Assembly: GCF_017355935.1 (NCBI RefSeq)
Contig: NZ_JAFIQT010000006.1
Span: 1 to 64,000, forward strand
DNA length: 64,000 nt
Direction of reading: 5' to 3'
From: Telluribacter humicola
Lineage (GTDB): Bacteria > Bacteroidota > Bacteroidia > Cytophagales > Spirosomataceae
The notes under the pieces are model-generated. The model ran no database searches and was not told where the DNA came from. It saw nothing but the letters and a program-made list of their open reading frames with translations. Positions 16,977 through 25,782 of the stretch are shown piece by piece (position 1 is the stretch's first letter; each line of letters starts with the position of its first letter). The position numbers and the translations under genes are program-made.

Positions 16977-18935
16977 ATGAAAACGAACCGTTACGCATTA
17001 CTTTTTTTGTTCATTGGCCTGTTATTATGTTCTGTATCCTATGGACAGGGACTGCCGGGGGGGATCCGGCTTCCTAGCGGGATGCACAGTGGCGGCGGCG
17101 GGTTAGGAGGAGGGGGAACCCGTGGTGGAGTACAGCTCGACGACAGTACCAAAAACATATACGGCCCTAATACTGCACTGCATTTTTTTGAGGATGATAT
17201 TCTGAACAACCGGGATTCGGTGCGCTACCGGGTTGATACCACGCTGGATAACTTTCACCGCTGGACGTGGTTAGATCGCTCCTGGGACCGCCTGGTCAAC
17301 CTGGGTAATCTGGGAACTGCTACCCGCAACGTATTCTTCCAGCCCCGCACCGAAGTCGGGGCCGAGCTGGGCTTTCGGGCGTATGATCCGTACGCTATCC
17401 GGGCCGATGAAGTACAGTATTTCAATACCCGCTCCCCCTTTACGGACATGACCTTCTTTATGGGAGGACGAGGGCGTAATATATTGCGGTTTGGCTTCAA
17501 CCAGAACATCAACCCCCGGCTGAACGCGGGCTTCCAGTTTCAGCGCTTCACCTCCAATAAACAGTATGGTACATTCAGCGCCGTTAATTCAGAAGCAAAC
17601 CTGGCGCAGAACTGGACCTTCCTGGCACATACCAACTATACTTCCAAGGATAAGAAGTACACCCTGCTCGGGCACTTCCGCCACCTCAACCACCAGGTCA
17701 AGGAGCAGGGGGGGCTGCAGGAGGATAGTACGGGTGCCATAAGGGATATCTATAACTATCAGGGCCCCGCCCGCCTGGGTGACAATACCCGCTCGTGGGA
17801 GCGCCGCAATGTATTCCACCTGTATCACCAGTACCGCCTGGCCAATGGCTTTCAGTTGTTTCAGCAGGCCGAGTACCGTCGCGTTATCAACCGCTACGAC
17901 GATACCGATCCCCAACGTGGAGCTACTAATGGTGTCTATCCATTCCCGGTCTATGATCAGGATACGACCCGGCAGGAAGTGGACTACCGGATCGTGGAAA
18001 ACAAGATGGGGATCAAGGGGACATTCTCGGGCTTCAACTACCGGGCTTACCTGCGGCAGCGAATATACAACATGAAAGATTCCTACAATGTGACCGATAC
18101 GACCTTGGCTACCTATCGCTACGGTACCCGTTTCGAGAATATTCTGGGGCTATGGGTGAGCTATTACCTGAAGGATTCAACGCAGCACCTGACCGCCGAG
18201 GCGCAGCACCTGCTGGGCCGGGACTTCCTGATCCGGGGTGAATTGTCGACGCGCTGGGTCAAAGCCGGGTACCAGACTGCCTTCTGGACTCCGGATCTGC
18301 TCATGCAGCGGTACATCAGCAACCATATGCAGTGGCGCAATAACTTTAACCTGACGGGAGCAAATACCATCTACGGTTCCATACCCTTGCGTTTAGGTCG
18401 TCTGACTCTGGAGCCCGAAATGCAGTACCATCTGGTCACTAACTACGTGTACTACGATACCACCGGTCGGCCCCAGCAGTTGGGAGGTTCGTTCAGTTTA
18501 CTACGCTTCGGGGGAGCCATGCGCTGGAATGCTAATCGCTGGAATGCCTCAGCCCTTACGTACTATACACTCAATTCCAATCCGGATGTGCTACGTATAC
18601 CACCCCTCTTCGTGAGTGCGCAGCTGACCTATGATTTTATTTATGCCAAAGTCCTATTCATCCAGTTAGGTACAGCCGTACATTATAAGTCGTCGTACCT
18701 GGCTGATGCCTACATGCCCCTGACGCAGCAGTTCTACCTGCAGAATAATTCCATGGTGGATCGCTACGCGGTAGTGGATGTATTTGCCAATATGCGGATT
18801 CGCCGGGTCAGGCTGCTTCTGAAAATGACGCACCTCAACGAAGGCCTGGGCGTACCCGGTTACTTTACTACCCCCGGCTACCTGGGGCTCCGCCGCACAT
18901 TCACCTTTGGTATCAGCTGGCCGTTGTTTGATTAA
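16977..18935 (+). CDS. Putative porin (PF14121-like outer-membrane barrel)
   Basis: The 652-residue protein has a signal peptide (1-23, ending SYGQ), a Gly-rich linker (about 30-52), then the pattern of the Bacteroidota putative porin family: NTALHFFEDDI, YFNTRSPFTDM, GRGRNILRFG and many amphipathic beta-strands, ending in FGISWPLFD. It is probably a beta-barrel in the outer membrane; substrate unknown. It follows lpxK after eight bases, and this link between a lipid A kinase and an outer-membrane protein may reflect envelope co-expression. The Gly-rich stretch near the N-terminus is unusual in composition but short. Confidence 0.8.
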   Translation: MKTNRYALLFLFIGLLLCSVSYGQGLPGGIRLPSGMHSGGGGLGGGGTRGGVQLDDSTKNIYGPNTALHFFEDDILNNRDSVRYRVDTTLDNFHRWTWLDRSWDRLVNLGNLGTATRNVFFQPRTEVGAELGFRAYDPYAIRADEVQYFNTRSPFTDMTFFMGGRGRNILRFGFNQNINPRLNAGFQFQRFTSNKQYGTFSAVNSEANLAQNWTFLAHTNYTSKDKKYTLLGHFRHLNHQVKEQGGLQEDSTGAIRDIYNYQGPARLGDNTRSWERRNVFHLYHQYRLANGFQLFQQAEYRRVINRYDDTDPQRGATNGVYPFPVYDQDTTRQEVDYRIVENKMGIKGTFSGFNYRAYLRQRIYNMKDSYNVTDTTLATYRYGTRFENILGLWVSYYLKDSTQHLTAEAQHLLGRDFLIRGELSTRWVKAGYQTAFWTPDLLMQRYISNHMQWRNNFNLTGANTIYGSIPLRLGRLTLEPEMQYHLVTNYVYYDTTGRPQQLGGSFSLLRFGGAMRWNANRWNASALTYYTLNSNPDVLRIPPLFVSAQLTYDFIYAKVLFIQLGTAVHYKSSYLADAYMPLTQQFYLQNNSMVDRYAVVDVFANMRIRRVRLLLKMTHLNEGLGVPGYFTTPGYLGLRRTFTFGISWPLFD

Positions 18936-19081
18936 GCTTTAAGCAGTAGGCTATAAGCTGTATGCAATAATCCAATTATATGCGCAGAAGGCTTCAATCA
19001 AAAGGATGAGCCGACAGATTAATTCATAAATAGAAACTAAAAGCCTAAGGCATACAGCCTAAAGCATATAGCCCTACCTAC
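18936..19081. repeat. Imperfect inverted repeat between porin and miaE
   Basis: The left arm (18946-18965, AGTAGGCTATAAGCTGTATGC-like) reappears inverted near 19040-19077 (GGCATACAGCCTAAAGCATA then TAGCCCTAC). Units of TAAGC, TATAAGC and TGTATGC recur. The arms are about 60 bases apart. Confidence 0.45.
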
Positions 19082-19675
19082 ATGTCACTTACTACGCTGG
19101 GACTTGAACTACCCACTGATCCACGGTGGGTGAATATTGCCGAGATGCAGATTGGTGAGATCCTGATCGACCATGCCTACTGTGAGCAGAAAGCCGCTTC
19201 CTCCTGTATTTCACTCATTGTATATTATCCCGATAAAACCAAGATGGTGGAGGTACTTACGCCCATTGTGGCGGAGGAGTGGGGACACTTTCAGCGGGTA
19301 CTCAAAGAGCTACGCAAGCGCAATATTCCACTTGGGCACCAGCGTAAGGATGAATATGTAAATCGGCTGAGGGAAGTACTTTATAAGAAAGGAGACTCTA
19401 ACCGGGCCTTCCTGGACAAGTTGCTGTTCTGTGCGCTAATCGAAGCCCGGAGCTGTGAGCGGTTCAAATTATTATCAAAGCATATCAGTGATGAGAGCCT
19501 GCGGAAGTTTTATCATGAATTGATGGTATCTGAAGCCGGACACTATCGTACCTTTATAGAACTGGCCGAGGAGTACATGCCCCACGAGCAGGTTCGCCAG
19601 CGGTGGAAAGAACTACTGACCGCTGAAGCTGAAATTATGATGAGCCTCGATGCACGCGGTGACCGTATGCATTAG
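19082..19675 (+). CDS. miaE: tRNA 2-methylthio-N6-isopentenyladenosine-37 hydroxylase
   Basis: MiaE is a di-iron monooxygenase that hydroxylates the isopentenyl group of ms2i6A37 in tRNAs reading UNN codons. The 197-residue protein is a ferritin-like four-helix bundle with iron ligands in GEILIDHAYCEQKA, VAEEWGHF, LIEARSCERF and VSEAGHY, i.e. the paired E and ExxH motifs of the family. Length is normal. It stands alone on the plus strand between a repeat-bearing gap and the AddB-like gene 81 bases downstream. No promoter box is obvious. Confidence 0.93.
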   Translation: MSLTTLGLELPTDPRWVNIAEMQIGEILIDHAYCEQKAASSCISLIVYYPDKTKMVEVLTPIVAEEWGHFQRVLKELRKRNIPLGHQRKDEYVNRLREVLYKKGDSNRAFLDKLLFCALIEARSCERFKLLSKHISDESLRKFYHELMVSEAGHYRTFIELAEEYMPHEQVRQRWKELLTAEAEIMMSLDARGDRMH

Positions 19676-19756
19676 ACTAAATATAAAAAGAAGTAGATAC
19701 TTGCTAATACCCTGCGGACTCCGCCTGCGCACCATAACCCATACTCGATACTGAAC

Positions 19757-22666
19757 ATGACTACCTTCCTCCATCTTGTAGCAGAGCATATATTAGAGCG
19801 GCATGGATCATCCATGGAAAAGGTCGCCATTGTGGTACCCACGCGCCGGGCCGCATTCTATGTGAAGCAGGAGCTGGCCAATACGACCAAGACGCCCCTG
19901 ATTAGTCCCATGGTAGAGGCCATTGATGACTTTGTGGAAGGCATCTGTACCCTGGAAGTAGCCGATTCAGTAAGCCTGCTGTTTGAATTGTATGAGACCT
20001 TTAAGGAGATAGATCCTCAGGTACAGTTCGACCGGTTTATGGGTTGGGCGTCGGTACTGATAAGTGATCTGGATAAGATCGATCAATACCTGGTCGATAC
20101 CGACTACCTCTTTGATTATATGTCGGAGGCCAAGGCCGTGGAGCGCTGGCAGAAAGATCTGCCTGATGGCCGTAGCCTTCAGAACACAGGAGGTACCAAG
20201 CAGTACTTTTCACTCTTTGAAAATATAAAGAAAGTATACGCTGCCTTCCGGGCCAGATTGTTCGAAAAGGGACAGGCTTATCGTGGTATGGCCTACCGCC
20301 AGCTGGCCGAGCATGTGGACGAACTGCTGCTCACCCGGACCGACTACGAGAAGATCTACTTCGCCGGGTTCAACGCATTTACAGAGTCCGAAAAGAAGAT
20401 TATTCAGAAACTCGTTAAAGCCAGCCGTGCGGAGGTACTCTGGGATACGGACCAATACTACATGACCGAAAATACTGGTGTGGAAGCCGGTACCAGCCTG
20501 CGAGAGTACCGGGACAGCGCTACCTTTGGTGGCTGGAAGTGGACGGGAGATGGCCTGGCCAAATCTGCCAAAACCATTACTACTTACGCGGTACCCAACG
20601 CTACCCTACAGACCAAAGTAGCCGGACAGCTCTACGCCGATATGAAGGTGGGGGATGAACTGGAGGCACCGGTGCCGACTGCCATTGTACTGGCCGATGA
20701 GAACCTGCTCCTGCCCATGCTGTACTCACTGGATGAAGGCATTACAGACCTGAACGTGACGATGGGGCTTTCGCTGCGGAACTCCATGCTGTATACCCTC
20801 ATTGATTGTATATTTGAATTACAGCAGAATGTAGCCGAGTTTAAAGCCAAGGATGGTCGAACGCTACGCATACCTAAGTTCAACCATAAGTCCATTACCA
20901 AGGTACTTAACCACCCCTTTGTCCGACACTACGAGCAGATCGCCATGGGACCCGGCGCGGACGGACTAACCGCCATCCAGCGTACCCTTAGGGAGATTAC
21001 CGATAACAACCGGGTTTTTCTGAGTGGTGATGACCTACATACCATAGCCGAAGGTCACGACCTGTTCAAGGTACTCTTTACCAGCTGGGCCAAAGACAAT
21101 CCCAAGCAGGTACTTCAGACGTTCTATGATTTGATCGATCTGCTGCGGGAGGTATACCGCGATTATAAGAATGCTCTCGAAACGGAGTACCTATACTTGT
21201 TCTTTACACTACTCAAGCAGTTTGAACAAACGCTGGAAAGACGGTCTGAACCTCTGACACTGCGTACGCTGCGTTCGTTCCTGTACGAGCTGATCCGGCA
21301 GACCCGTATTCCATTTAGTGGGGAGCCCATCAGCCCGTTGCAGATCCTGGGTATGCTAGAGACCCGGGCCCTGGACTTTGAACGGATTATCATCCTCTCA
21401 CTCAACGAAGGCGTACTTCCCCAGGCCAAAAAACAAAACTCACTCATACCATTTGATATAGCTCAGGAGGTAGGGCTACCTACGCACCAGCACCAGGAGG
21501 CGGTCATGTCGTACCACTTCTACCGGCTATTGCAGCGAGCCAAGGATGTACATATGCTGTACGTAAGTACCAACGACTCACCGGGAGGAGGGGAAAAGAG
21601 CCGTTTTGTGCAGCAGGTAGAGTTTGAGCTGACCCAGTACAACAAGGCTATTCAGGTCGTAAATAAAGTAGTGGAGTTTGAGGAAAGGCAGGTCGAGAAA
21701 CTGAGCGAAGAGGTAGTGAAAGATGAGCCGATGCTGGCCTCAATCCGTACCCACCTTGGTACCAAAGGCCTGTACCCAACGCACCTCAATCAGCTGGTCC
21801 GTTGCTCCATGCAGTTTTACCTCAAGCATATCGTGGGGGTAGAGGACAAGGAAGAGATCGAAGAGGACCTGGGCATGGATAAGATAGGTACCTGGCTACA
21901 CGCCAGCCTCGAACGCTTAGACCAGGAGTACTTCCTCCTTGGGACTGATCCTACCGAAGAGCAGATCAGGGCCGTACTCAGAAGCGAGTTTGAACAACTA
22001 TTCCGGGGCTATGTGACCGAGGAAGGGCTCAACCGCATCTACTACCAGATCGGGGAGCAGCAGATACTTACCTTCCTGAACCACCAGATGGCGGTACAGC
22101 CGCGCCGAAAGGTCATTGCCGCCGAGCAGCCCCTACGGGCCGAAGTGCAGCTTGAAATAGGAGGAACACCTGTCACGATACAGGTAGGCGGAAAGATAGA
22201 CCGTGTGGAGCTGAGCCATGACGGTACCCTCTATGTCATGGACTACAAAACAGGTAGCGTGCAGCTGAGTGGCTCAAGGAACCTGTCTGATCCGGTAAAG
22301 AAAGAACAGATCCTGCTTACTGATACGGATATCAAAGCCGGGTACGAGCGGCAGCTATGGCTGTACAAGTACCTCATGTACAAAAAGATGGTGGACGGGT
22401 CAGGATTGGTGATCAATGATGTGACATACCCCTCCGAAAGCTACCGGATTCAATCAGGCTTCTACTCCTTCCGTGAGCCAACCAGTCTCAAAGCCAGTCA
22501 GCTGGACCTGGTGGAAGATGGTGGGGCTGAGCCCTTTATAGCGGAGTCGGAGCGGTTGCTGAAAGTACTGGTGAGTGGTCTGCTCAATCCTGAAGAACCC
22601 TTCCGCCAAACGCAGGACCTTAATGTTTGTGTATACTGTGACTATCGGGGCATCTGTGGCAGGTAG
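19757..22666 (+). CDS. AddB/RexB-like helicase-nuclease subunit with PD-(D/E)XK domain
   Basis: The 969-residue protein starts with an inactive helicase-like region (VVPTRRAAFYVKQ at 25-37) and ends with a RecB-family nuclease domain (about 690-969). The nuclease core is visible as GGKIDRVE and VMDYKTG. Four cysteines, one in LVRCSMQF and three in CVYCDYRGIC at the very end, match the iron-sulphur cluster of AddB-type and Cas4-like nucleases. It should take part in double-strand-break end processing with a UvrD-like AddA helicase, which is not in this window. Its last 25 bases overlap the convergent DUF1801 gene. Confidence 0.85.
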   Translation: MTTFLHLVAEHILERHGSSMEKVAIVVPTRRAAFYVKQELANTTKTPLISPMVEAIDDFVEGICTLEVADSVSLLFELYETFKEIDPQVQFDRFMGWASVLISDLDKIDQYLVDTDYLFDYMSEAKAVERWQKDLPDGRSLQNTGGTKQYFSLFENIKKVYAAFRARLFEKGQAYRGMAYRQLAEHVDELLLTRTDYEKIYFAGFNAFTESEKKIIQKLVKASRAEVLWDTDQYYMTENTGVEAGTSLREYRDSATFGGWKWTGDGLAKSAKTITTYAVPNATLQTKVAGQLYADMKVGDELEAPVPTAIVLADENLLLPMLYSLDEGITDLNVTMGLSLRNSMLYTLIDCIFELQQNVAEFKAKDGRTLRIPKFNHKSITKVLNHPFVRHYEQIAMGPGADGLTAIQRTLREITDNNRVFLSGDDLHTIAEGHDLFKVLFTSWAKDNPKQVLQTFYDLIDLLREVYRDYKNALETEYLYLFFTLLKQFEQTLERRSEPLTLRTLRSFLYELIRQTRIPFSGEPISPLQILGMLETRALDFERIIILSLNEGVLPQAKKQNSLIPFDIAQEVGLPTHQHQEAVMSYHFYRLLQRAKDVHMLYVSTNDSPGGGEKSRFVQQVEFELTQYNKAIQVVNKVVEFEERQVEKLSEEVVKDEPMLASIRTHLGTKGLYPTHLNQLVRCSMQFYLKHIVGVEDKEEIEEDLGMDKIGTWLHASLERLDQEYFLLGTDPTEEQIRAVLRSEFEQLFRGYVTEEGLNRIYYQIGEQQILTFLNHQMAVQPRRKVIAAEQPLRAEVQLEIGGTPVTIQVGGKIDRVELSHDGTLYVMDYKTGSVQLSGSRNLSDPVKKEQILLTDTDIKAGYERQLWLYKYLMYKKMVDGSGLVINDVTYPSESYRIQSGFYSFREPTSLKASQLDLVEDGGAEPFIAESERLLKVLVSGLLNPEEPFRQTQDLNVCVYCDYRGICGR

Positions 22667-23028
22667 CCATACTGTCTGTTTTGGAGCAGGAGAGCTTCCT
22701 GTATCAATTCTCTGACGGCTTCTTCACGATCAAGAAAGTCATCGTAGCTTCTAAACTCAATGGAGCGGACAGTTTTTCGGCCCCGCTCCAGCAGTAAACC
22801 TGTAGCGTTGGTTAGTAGCTGGCCTTTAGTAAATCCTATTTCTACACACCCCCATTTTTTGATATAGGCCAGGTAGCACCACGATGCTCCGCGGTAGTAA
22901 TAGAAGGGTATCCCCCAGTTTAGCTTTGAAGTGATATTATCGTCAGATTGTATAAGTACCTTATGCAGTGCATAAAGTAGACTGCGCATCTGGGGCGTTT
23001 GTTGCTCAATGTAGTCTTCTGCCGTCAT
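22642..23028 (-). CDS. DUF1801 (YdhG-like) protein
   Basis: The 128-residue protein has the compact alpha-beta pattern of DUF1801: an N-terminal helix (EDYIEQQTPQMRSLLYALHK), then LNWGIPFYYYRG, YLAYIKKWGCVEIGF and a C-terminal helical region. Its function is unknown; such proteins are small, cytoplasmic and widespread. ATG 23028 is chosen; the frame extends to a TTG 30 bases upstream. The 3' end overlaps the end of the AddB-like gene by 25 bases, tail to tail. Confidence 0.8.
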   Translation of the reverse strand: MTAEDYIEQQTPQMRSLLYALHKVLIQSDDNITSKLNWGIPFYYYRGASWCYLAYIKKWGCVEIGFTKGQLLTNATGLLLERGRKTVRSIEFRSYDDFLDREEAVRELIQEALLLQNRQYGYLPQMPR

Positions 23029-23225
23029 GTTCAGGGTCAACGGTGGTAGTAGCAGCAACTGATCACAGATATTATATAAGTGGTGACAATGGCCCTAAGA
23101 AACAACTATATATAAGAGTAGCAACAAAAAATTATCAAGTGGTCATTGTTTTCTCTGCTAAGGCAGTGACTACTTCCAACCCTACTGGCATACTATTGGT
23201 CTTTTCATAACGAAAGACTACTAGT

Positions 23226-23411
23226 ATGGCAGCAGTGATTATAAGAATATTGATGGGAGTTATCTGGCTGGTTGCGCTGGTTATTACATGCCTGATCATG
23301 GTGGTACTACTACCATTTATCCTAATTTTTGTCAGAGACTGGCCTCAGATCTTATCATCACTGGCCAGCAAGTATCGCCTGCGTACATCATTTACGAGGA
23401 ACTTCTTTTGA
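23226..23411 (+). CDS. Possible small membrane protein
   Basis: A 61-codon frame encodes one or two hydrophobic stretches (residues 4-36) followed by a basic tail. The hydrophobic part lies wholly outside other genes, but the last 67 bases overlap the better-supported small gene on the other strand. It may be a real short membrane protein or chance. No family recognised. Confidence 0.3.
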   Translation: MAAVIIRILMGVIWLVALVITCLIMVVLLPFILIFVRDWPQILSSLASKYRLRTSFTRNFF

Positions 23412-23536
23412 GTGGTGAAGCTTTCCGGATGCATTTCTCCGAATAGCTCCTGCCACTCCCGAAATCGATCCGGTTCAGCCTTTTCAAAAGCCTGAGCGTC
23501 TATTTTCTTCTGCTTTAAGTAGTCCAGAAATTCCAT
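23345..23536 (-). CDS. Small conserved cytoplasmic protein
   Basis: The 63-residue, charged, soluble protein (EFLDYLKQKKIDAQAF, then FREWQELFGEMHP and QKKFLVNDVRRRY) resembles short hypothetical proteins that I recall from other Cytophagales; no function is known. It starts with ATG 23536 and lies 26 bases from the stop of rlmI, upstream of which it does not belong. It is the likelier of the two overlapping short frames here because its sequence has the composition of a folded helical protein. Confidence 0.6.
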   Translation of the reverse strand: MEFLDYLKQKKIDAQAFEKAEPDRFREWQELFGEMHPESFTTQKKFLVNDVRRRYLLASDDKI

Positions 23537-23562
23537 TCAAGTCTCCTTCTTGATATAAGTTA

Positions 23563-24765
23563 TTAATCTACCCGTACTACCAGACCTTTCAGGTAGCTAC
23601 CTTCAGGATGAAATATATTTACCGGGTGATCGGGCCCCTGCGTAAGCTGGTGTAGTACCCGTACCGGACGACCTACTTCCATCGAAGCCGCCACTATAGT
23701 ATTGTAGAACAGCTCACGATCTACCACCTGCGAACACGAGAAGGTGAATAGCAGCCCTCCTTGTTTTACTCGTTTAAGTCCTTCGGCATTCAACCGCTTA
23801 TAGCCCTGTACCGCCCGGTGCCGAGCTGACAGGCTTTTGGCAAAGGCCGGTGGATCGAGTACTACTATATCATACTGCTCTTCTTCCACTTTTAGCCATT
23901 TCATGACATCTTCAGTAATGCTGTGGTGGCGATCCTGCCCTTCGTTAAGCGCGACGTTTTGCTCACATAGCGCCATAGCCTTTCCCGAAATATCAACCGA
24001 ATGTACCTCGGCCGCATCGGCTGTAAGACCATACACCGAAAAGCCACCCGAGTAACAAAAGGCATTAAGGACTTTCTTGCCGGCGGCATAGTGAGCCAGC
24101 AGGTTCCGGTTTTCGCGCTGATCCAGGAAGAACCCCGTCTTTTGCCCATTCTCCCAATCTATCTCAAACGCACGGCCGTACTCTTCCACCTTATGGGGGA
24201 GGGGTACTTCACCGTAGAGGTAGCCATTCTGGATCGTCGATGCATACGAGCCGGGGAGGGTTTCTTTACTTTTATCGTATATAGCTATCAGGTTTTCTCC
24301 TATAACCCTTTTTAGCGCCTCGGCCAGTTCATGACGTGTACGGTGCATGCCTATGGTGTGTGCCTGTAGTACAGCTACGCCATTGTAGTAGTCCACGATC
24401 AGGCCGGGCAGGCCGTCGCCTTCGCCGTGTACCAGACGGAAGCAGTTGGTAGCGGGTAGTTCAAGTTGTTTGCGGGCTTCATAGGCATTGCGGAATTTGC
24501 TTTCCCAAAACTCCGGTCCGATATCAGTAGGGGTATGAGTAAGGATACGGACCTTGATGCTGCCGTCGTGGTAATGCCCGATGGCCAGGAACTGTCCCGA
24601 GGCACTTACTACCTGTACCAGGTCACCATCCTCTACCTGTTTATCTGCTTTGGCAATAGCTCCCGAGAACACCCACGGGTGCAGGCGTTTAAGGGCTTCT
24701 TCCTTGCCTTTGTTTAAAATGATGCGGGGTAATTCGCTGTATGATGAAGTGTTATTACGAGTCAT
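23563..24765 (-). CDS. rlmI: 23S rRNA (cytosine-5) methyltransferase, RlmI family
   Basis: The 400-residue protein has an N-terminal PUA domain (about 12-90, with LHPWVFSGAI and GDLVQV) and a C-terminal Rossmann methyltransferase domain with FLDQRENR, VLNAFCYSGGFS (SAM loop), SVDISGKA and VVLDPPAF. This is the RlmI/RlmK-like architecture; RlmI methylates C1962 of 23S rRNA in E. coli. Other family members modify other sites, so the exact target is inferred. ATG 24765 gives the expected N-terminus. A TAATTTTG box lies about 60 bases upstream. Confidence 0.88.
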   Translation of the reverse strand: MTRNNTSSYSELPRIILNKGKEEALKRLHPWVFSGAIAKADKQVEDGDLVQVVSASGQFLAIGHYHDGSIKVRILTHTPTDIGPEFWESKFRNAYEARKQLELPATNCFRLVHGEGDGLPGLIVDYYNGVAVLQAHTIGMHRTRHELAEALKRVIGENLIAIYDKSKETLPGSYASTIQNGYLYGEVPLPHKVEEYGRAFEIDWENGQKTGFFLDQRENRNLLAHYAAGKKVLNAFCYSGGFSVYGLTADAAEVHSVDISGKAMALCEQNVALNEGQDRHHSITEDVMKWLKVEEEQYDIVVLDPPAFAKSLSARHRAVQGYKRLNAEGLKRVKQGGLLFTFSCSQVVDRELFYNTIVAASMEVGRPVRVLHQLTQGPDHPVNIFHPEGSYLKGLVVRVD

Positions 24766-24823
24766 TTTAGGATTTATCAGTTAAATTAGGCCTTTTGCAG
24801 CCTTATAGCTGTTACTAAACATA

Positions 24824-24831
24824 CAAAATTA
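24824..24831 (-). promoter_or_regulatory. Candidate -7 box for rlmI
   Basis: TAATTTTG fits TAnnTTTG on the minus strand. A small palindrome GTTAA-AAA-TTAAC (24832-24844) touches it. No -33 TTG seen. Confidence 0.4.
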
Positions 24832-24861
24832 GTTAAAAATTAACCCTAAGCTTACTTATCT

Positions 24862-25782
24862 ATGGCATACAATCGCCGTTTCTTTCTGAAAGCTGCTGGT
24901 ATAGCTGCTGCCGGATCTCTAACCTGGCCCCTTACTTCCTGTTCACAATCCGGTAGTTCCAGCGAAGGAGCCACCGCCGAAGGAGATACGACGGTAACAG
25001 GCGGCTCAACAAACTTATCGGTTGCATCTGATTTTGGAATCCAGTTGTATAGTGTTCGTGACCTGATCGGCAAAGATCCAAAGGGTGTGATAAAGCAACT
25101 GGCTGACCTGGGGTATAAAAAGGTGGAGAGCTATCAGGGAGACCAGGGGGTATTCTGGGGTATGTCTCCAAAAGAATTTAAGGCTTATATGGATGAAGTG
25201 GGAATGACCGCGGTCAGTACCCACGCTGATACCACCAAAGATCTGGAAAAGTTGGCCGGTCAGGCTGCTGAGGCTGGACTTAGCTACGTACTTCAGCCGT
25301 ACATAGGTCCTCAGAAAACCATCGATGAGTGGAAGAAAAGAGCCGAAGAGTTTAACAAAAGAGGTGAAATCTGTAATAAGGCAGGTGTCAAGTTTGGCTA
25401 CCACAACCACGACTACTCGTTCCAGATGCTGGATGGACAGATGCCACAGGCCATACTACTGGACAACACAGATCCTTCACTGGTAATGTATGAGCTTGAC
25501 CTGATGTGGATTGTGGCGGCAGGGGTTGATCCTACCGAGCACCTGACCAAGTATGCCGGCCGTTATGAACTGTGTCACATCAAGGATTTGCAGCGTGAGC
25601 CCAAGCCTCATTCGGTTAACCTCGGACAGGGTGTTATCGAGTTTCCCAAGATTCTGAGGGTGGCGGCTGACAATGGTATGAAGCACTATATCGTGGAGCA
25701 GGAAGAGTATCCAGAGTCAGTAATGGCCAGTATGGCGCAGGACGCTCAGTATATGAAGCAAATCACCGGATCGGAGGCGTAA
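24862..25782 (+). CDS. Sugar phosphate isomerase/epimerase-like TIM-barrel lipoprotein
   Basis: The 306-residue protein begins with a twin-arginine-like signal (NRRFFLKAAG, 4-13) and a lipobox ending at Cys27 (LTSC), then a Ser/Gly-rich linker and an AP-endonuclease-2-type TIM barrel (about 55-300). Metal-ligand positions are visible in STHADT, YHNHDYSF, YELDLMW, CHIKD and EQEEY. Exported members of this family in Bacteroidota are thought to act on sugars in the periplasm; the substrate is unknown. The last 20 bases overlap the convergent gene. The gene stands alone, with no transporter or dehydrogenase partner. Confidence 0.82.
   Translation: MAYNRRFFLKAAGIAAAGSLTWPLTSCSQSGSSSEGATAEGDTTVTGGSTNLSVASDFGIQLYSVRDLIGKDPKGVIKQLADLGYKKVESYQGDQGVFWGMSPKEFKAYMDEVGMTAVSTHADTTKDLEKLAGQAAEAGLSYVLQPYIGPQKTIDEWKKRAEEFNKRGEICNKAGVKFGYHNHDYSFQMLDGQMPQAILLDNTDPSLVMYELDLMWIVAAGVDPTEHLTKYAGRYELCHIKDLQREPKPHSVNLGQGVIEFPKILRVAADNGMKHYIVEQEEYPESVMASMAQDAQYMKQITGSEA

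Noticed and set aside
24832-24844. GTTAA-AAA-TTAAC as an operator
   Set aside because: Short and AT-rich; could be chance.
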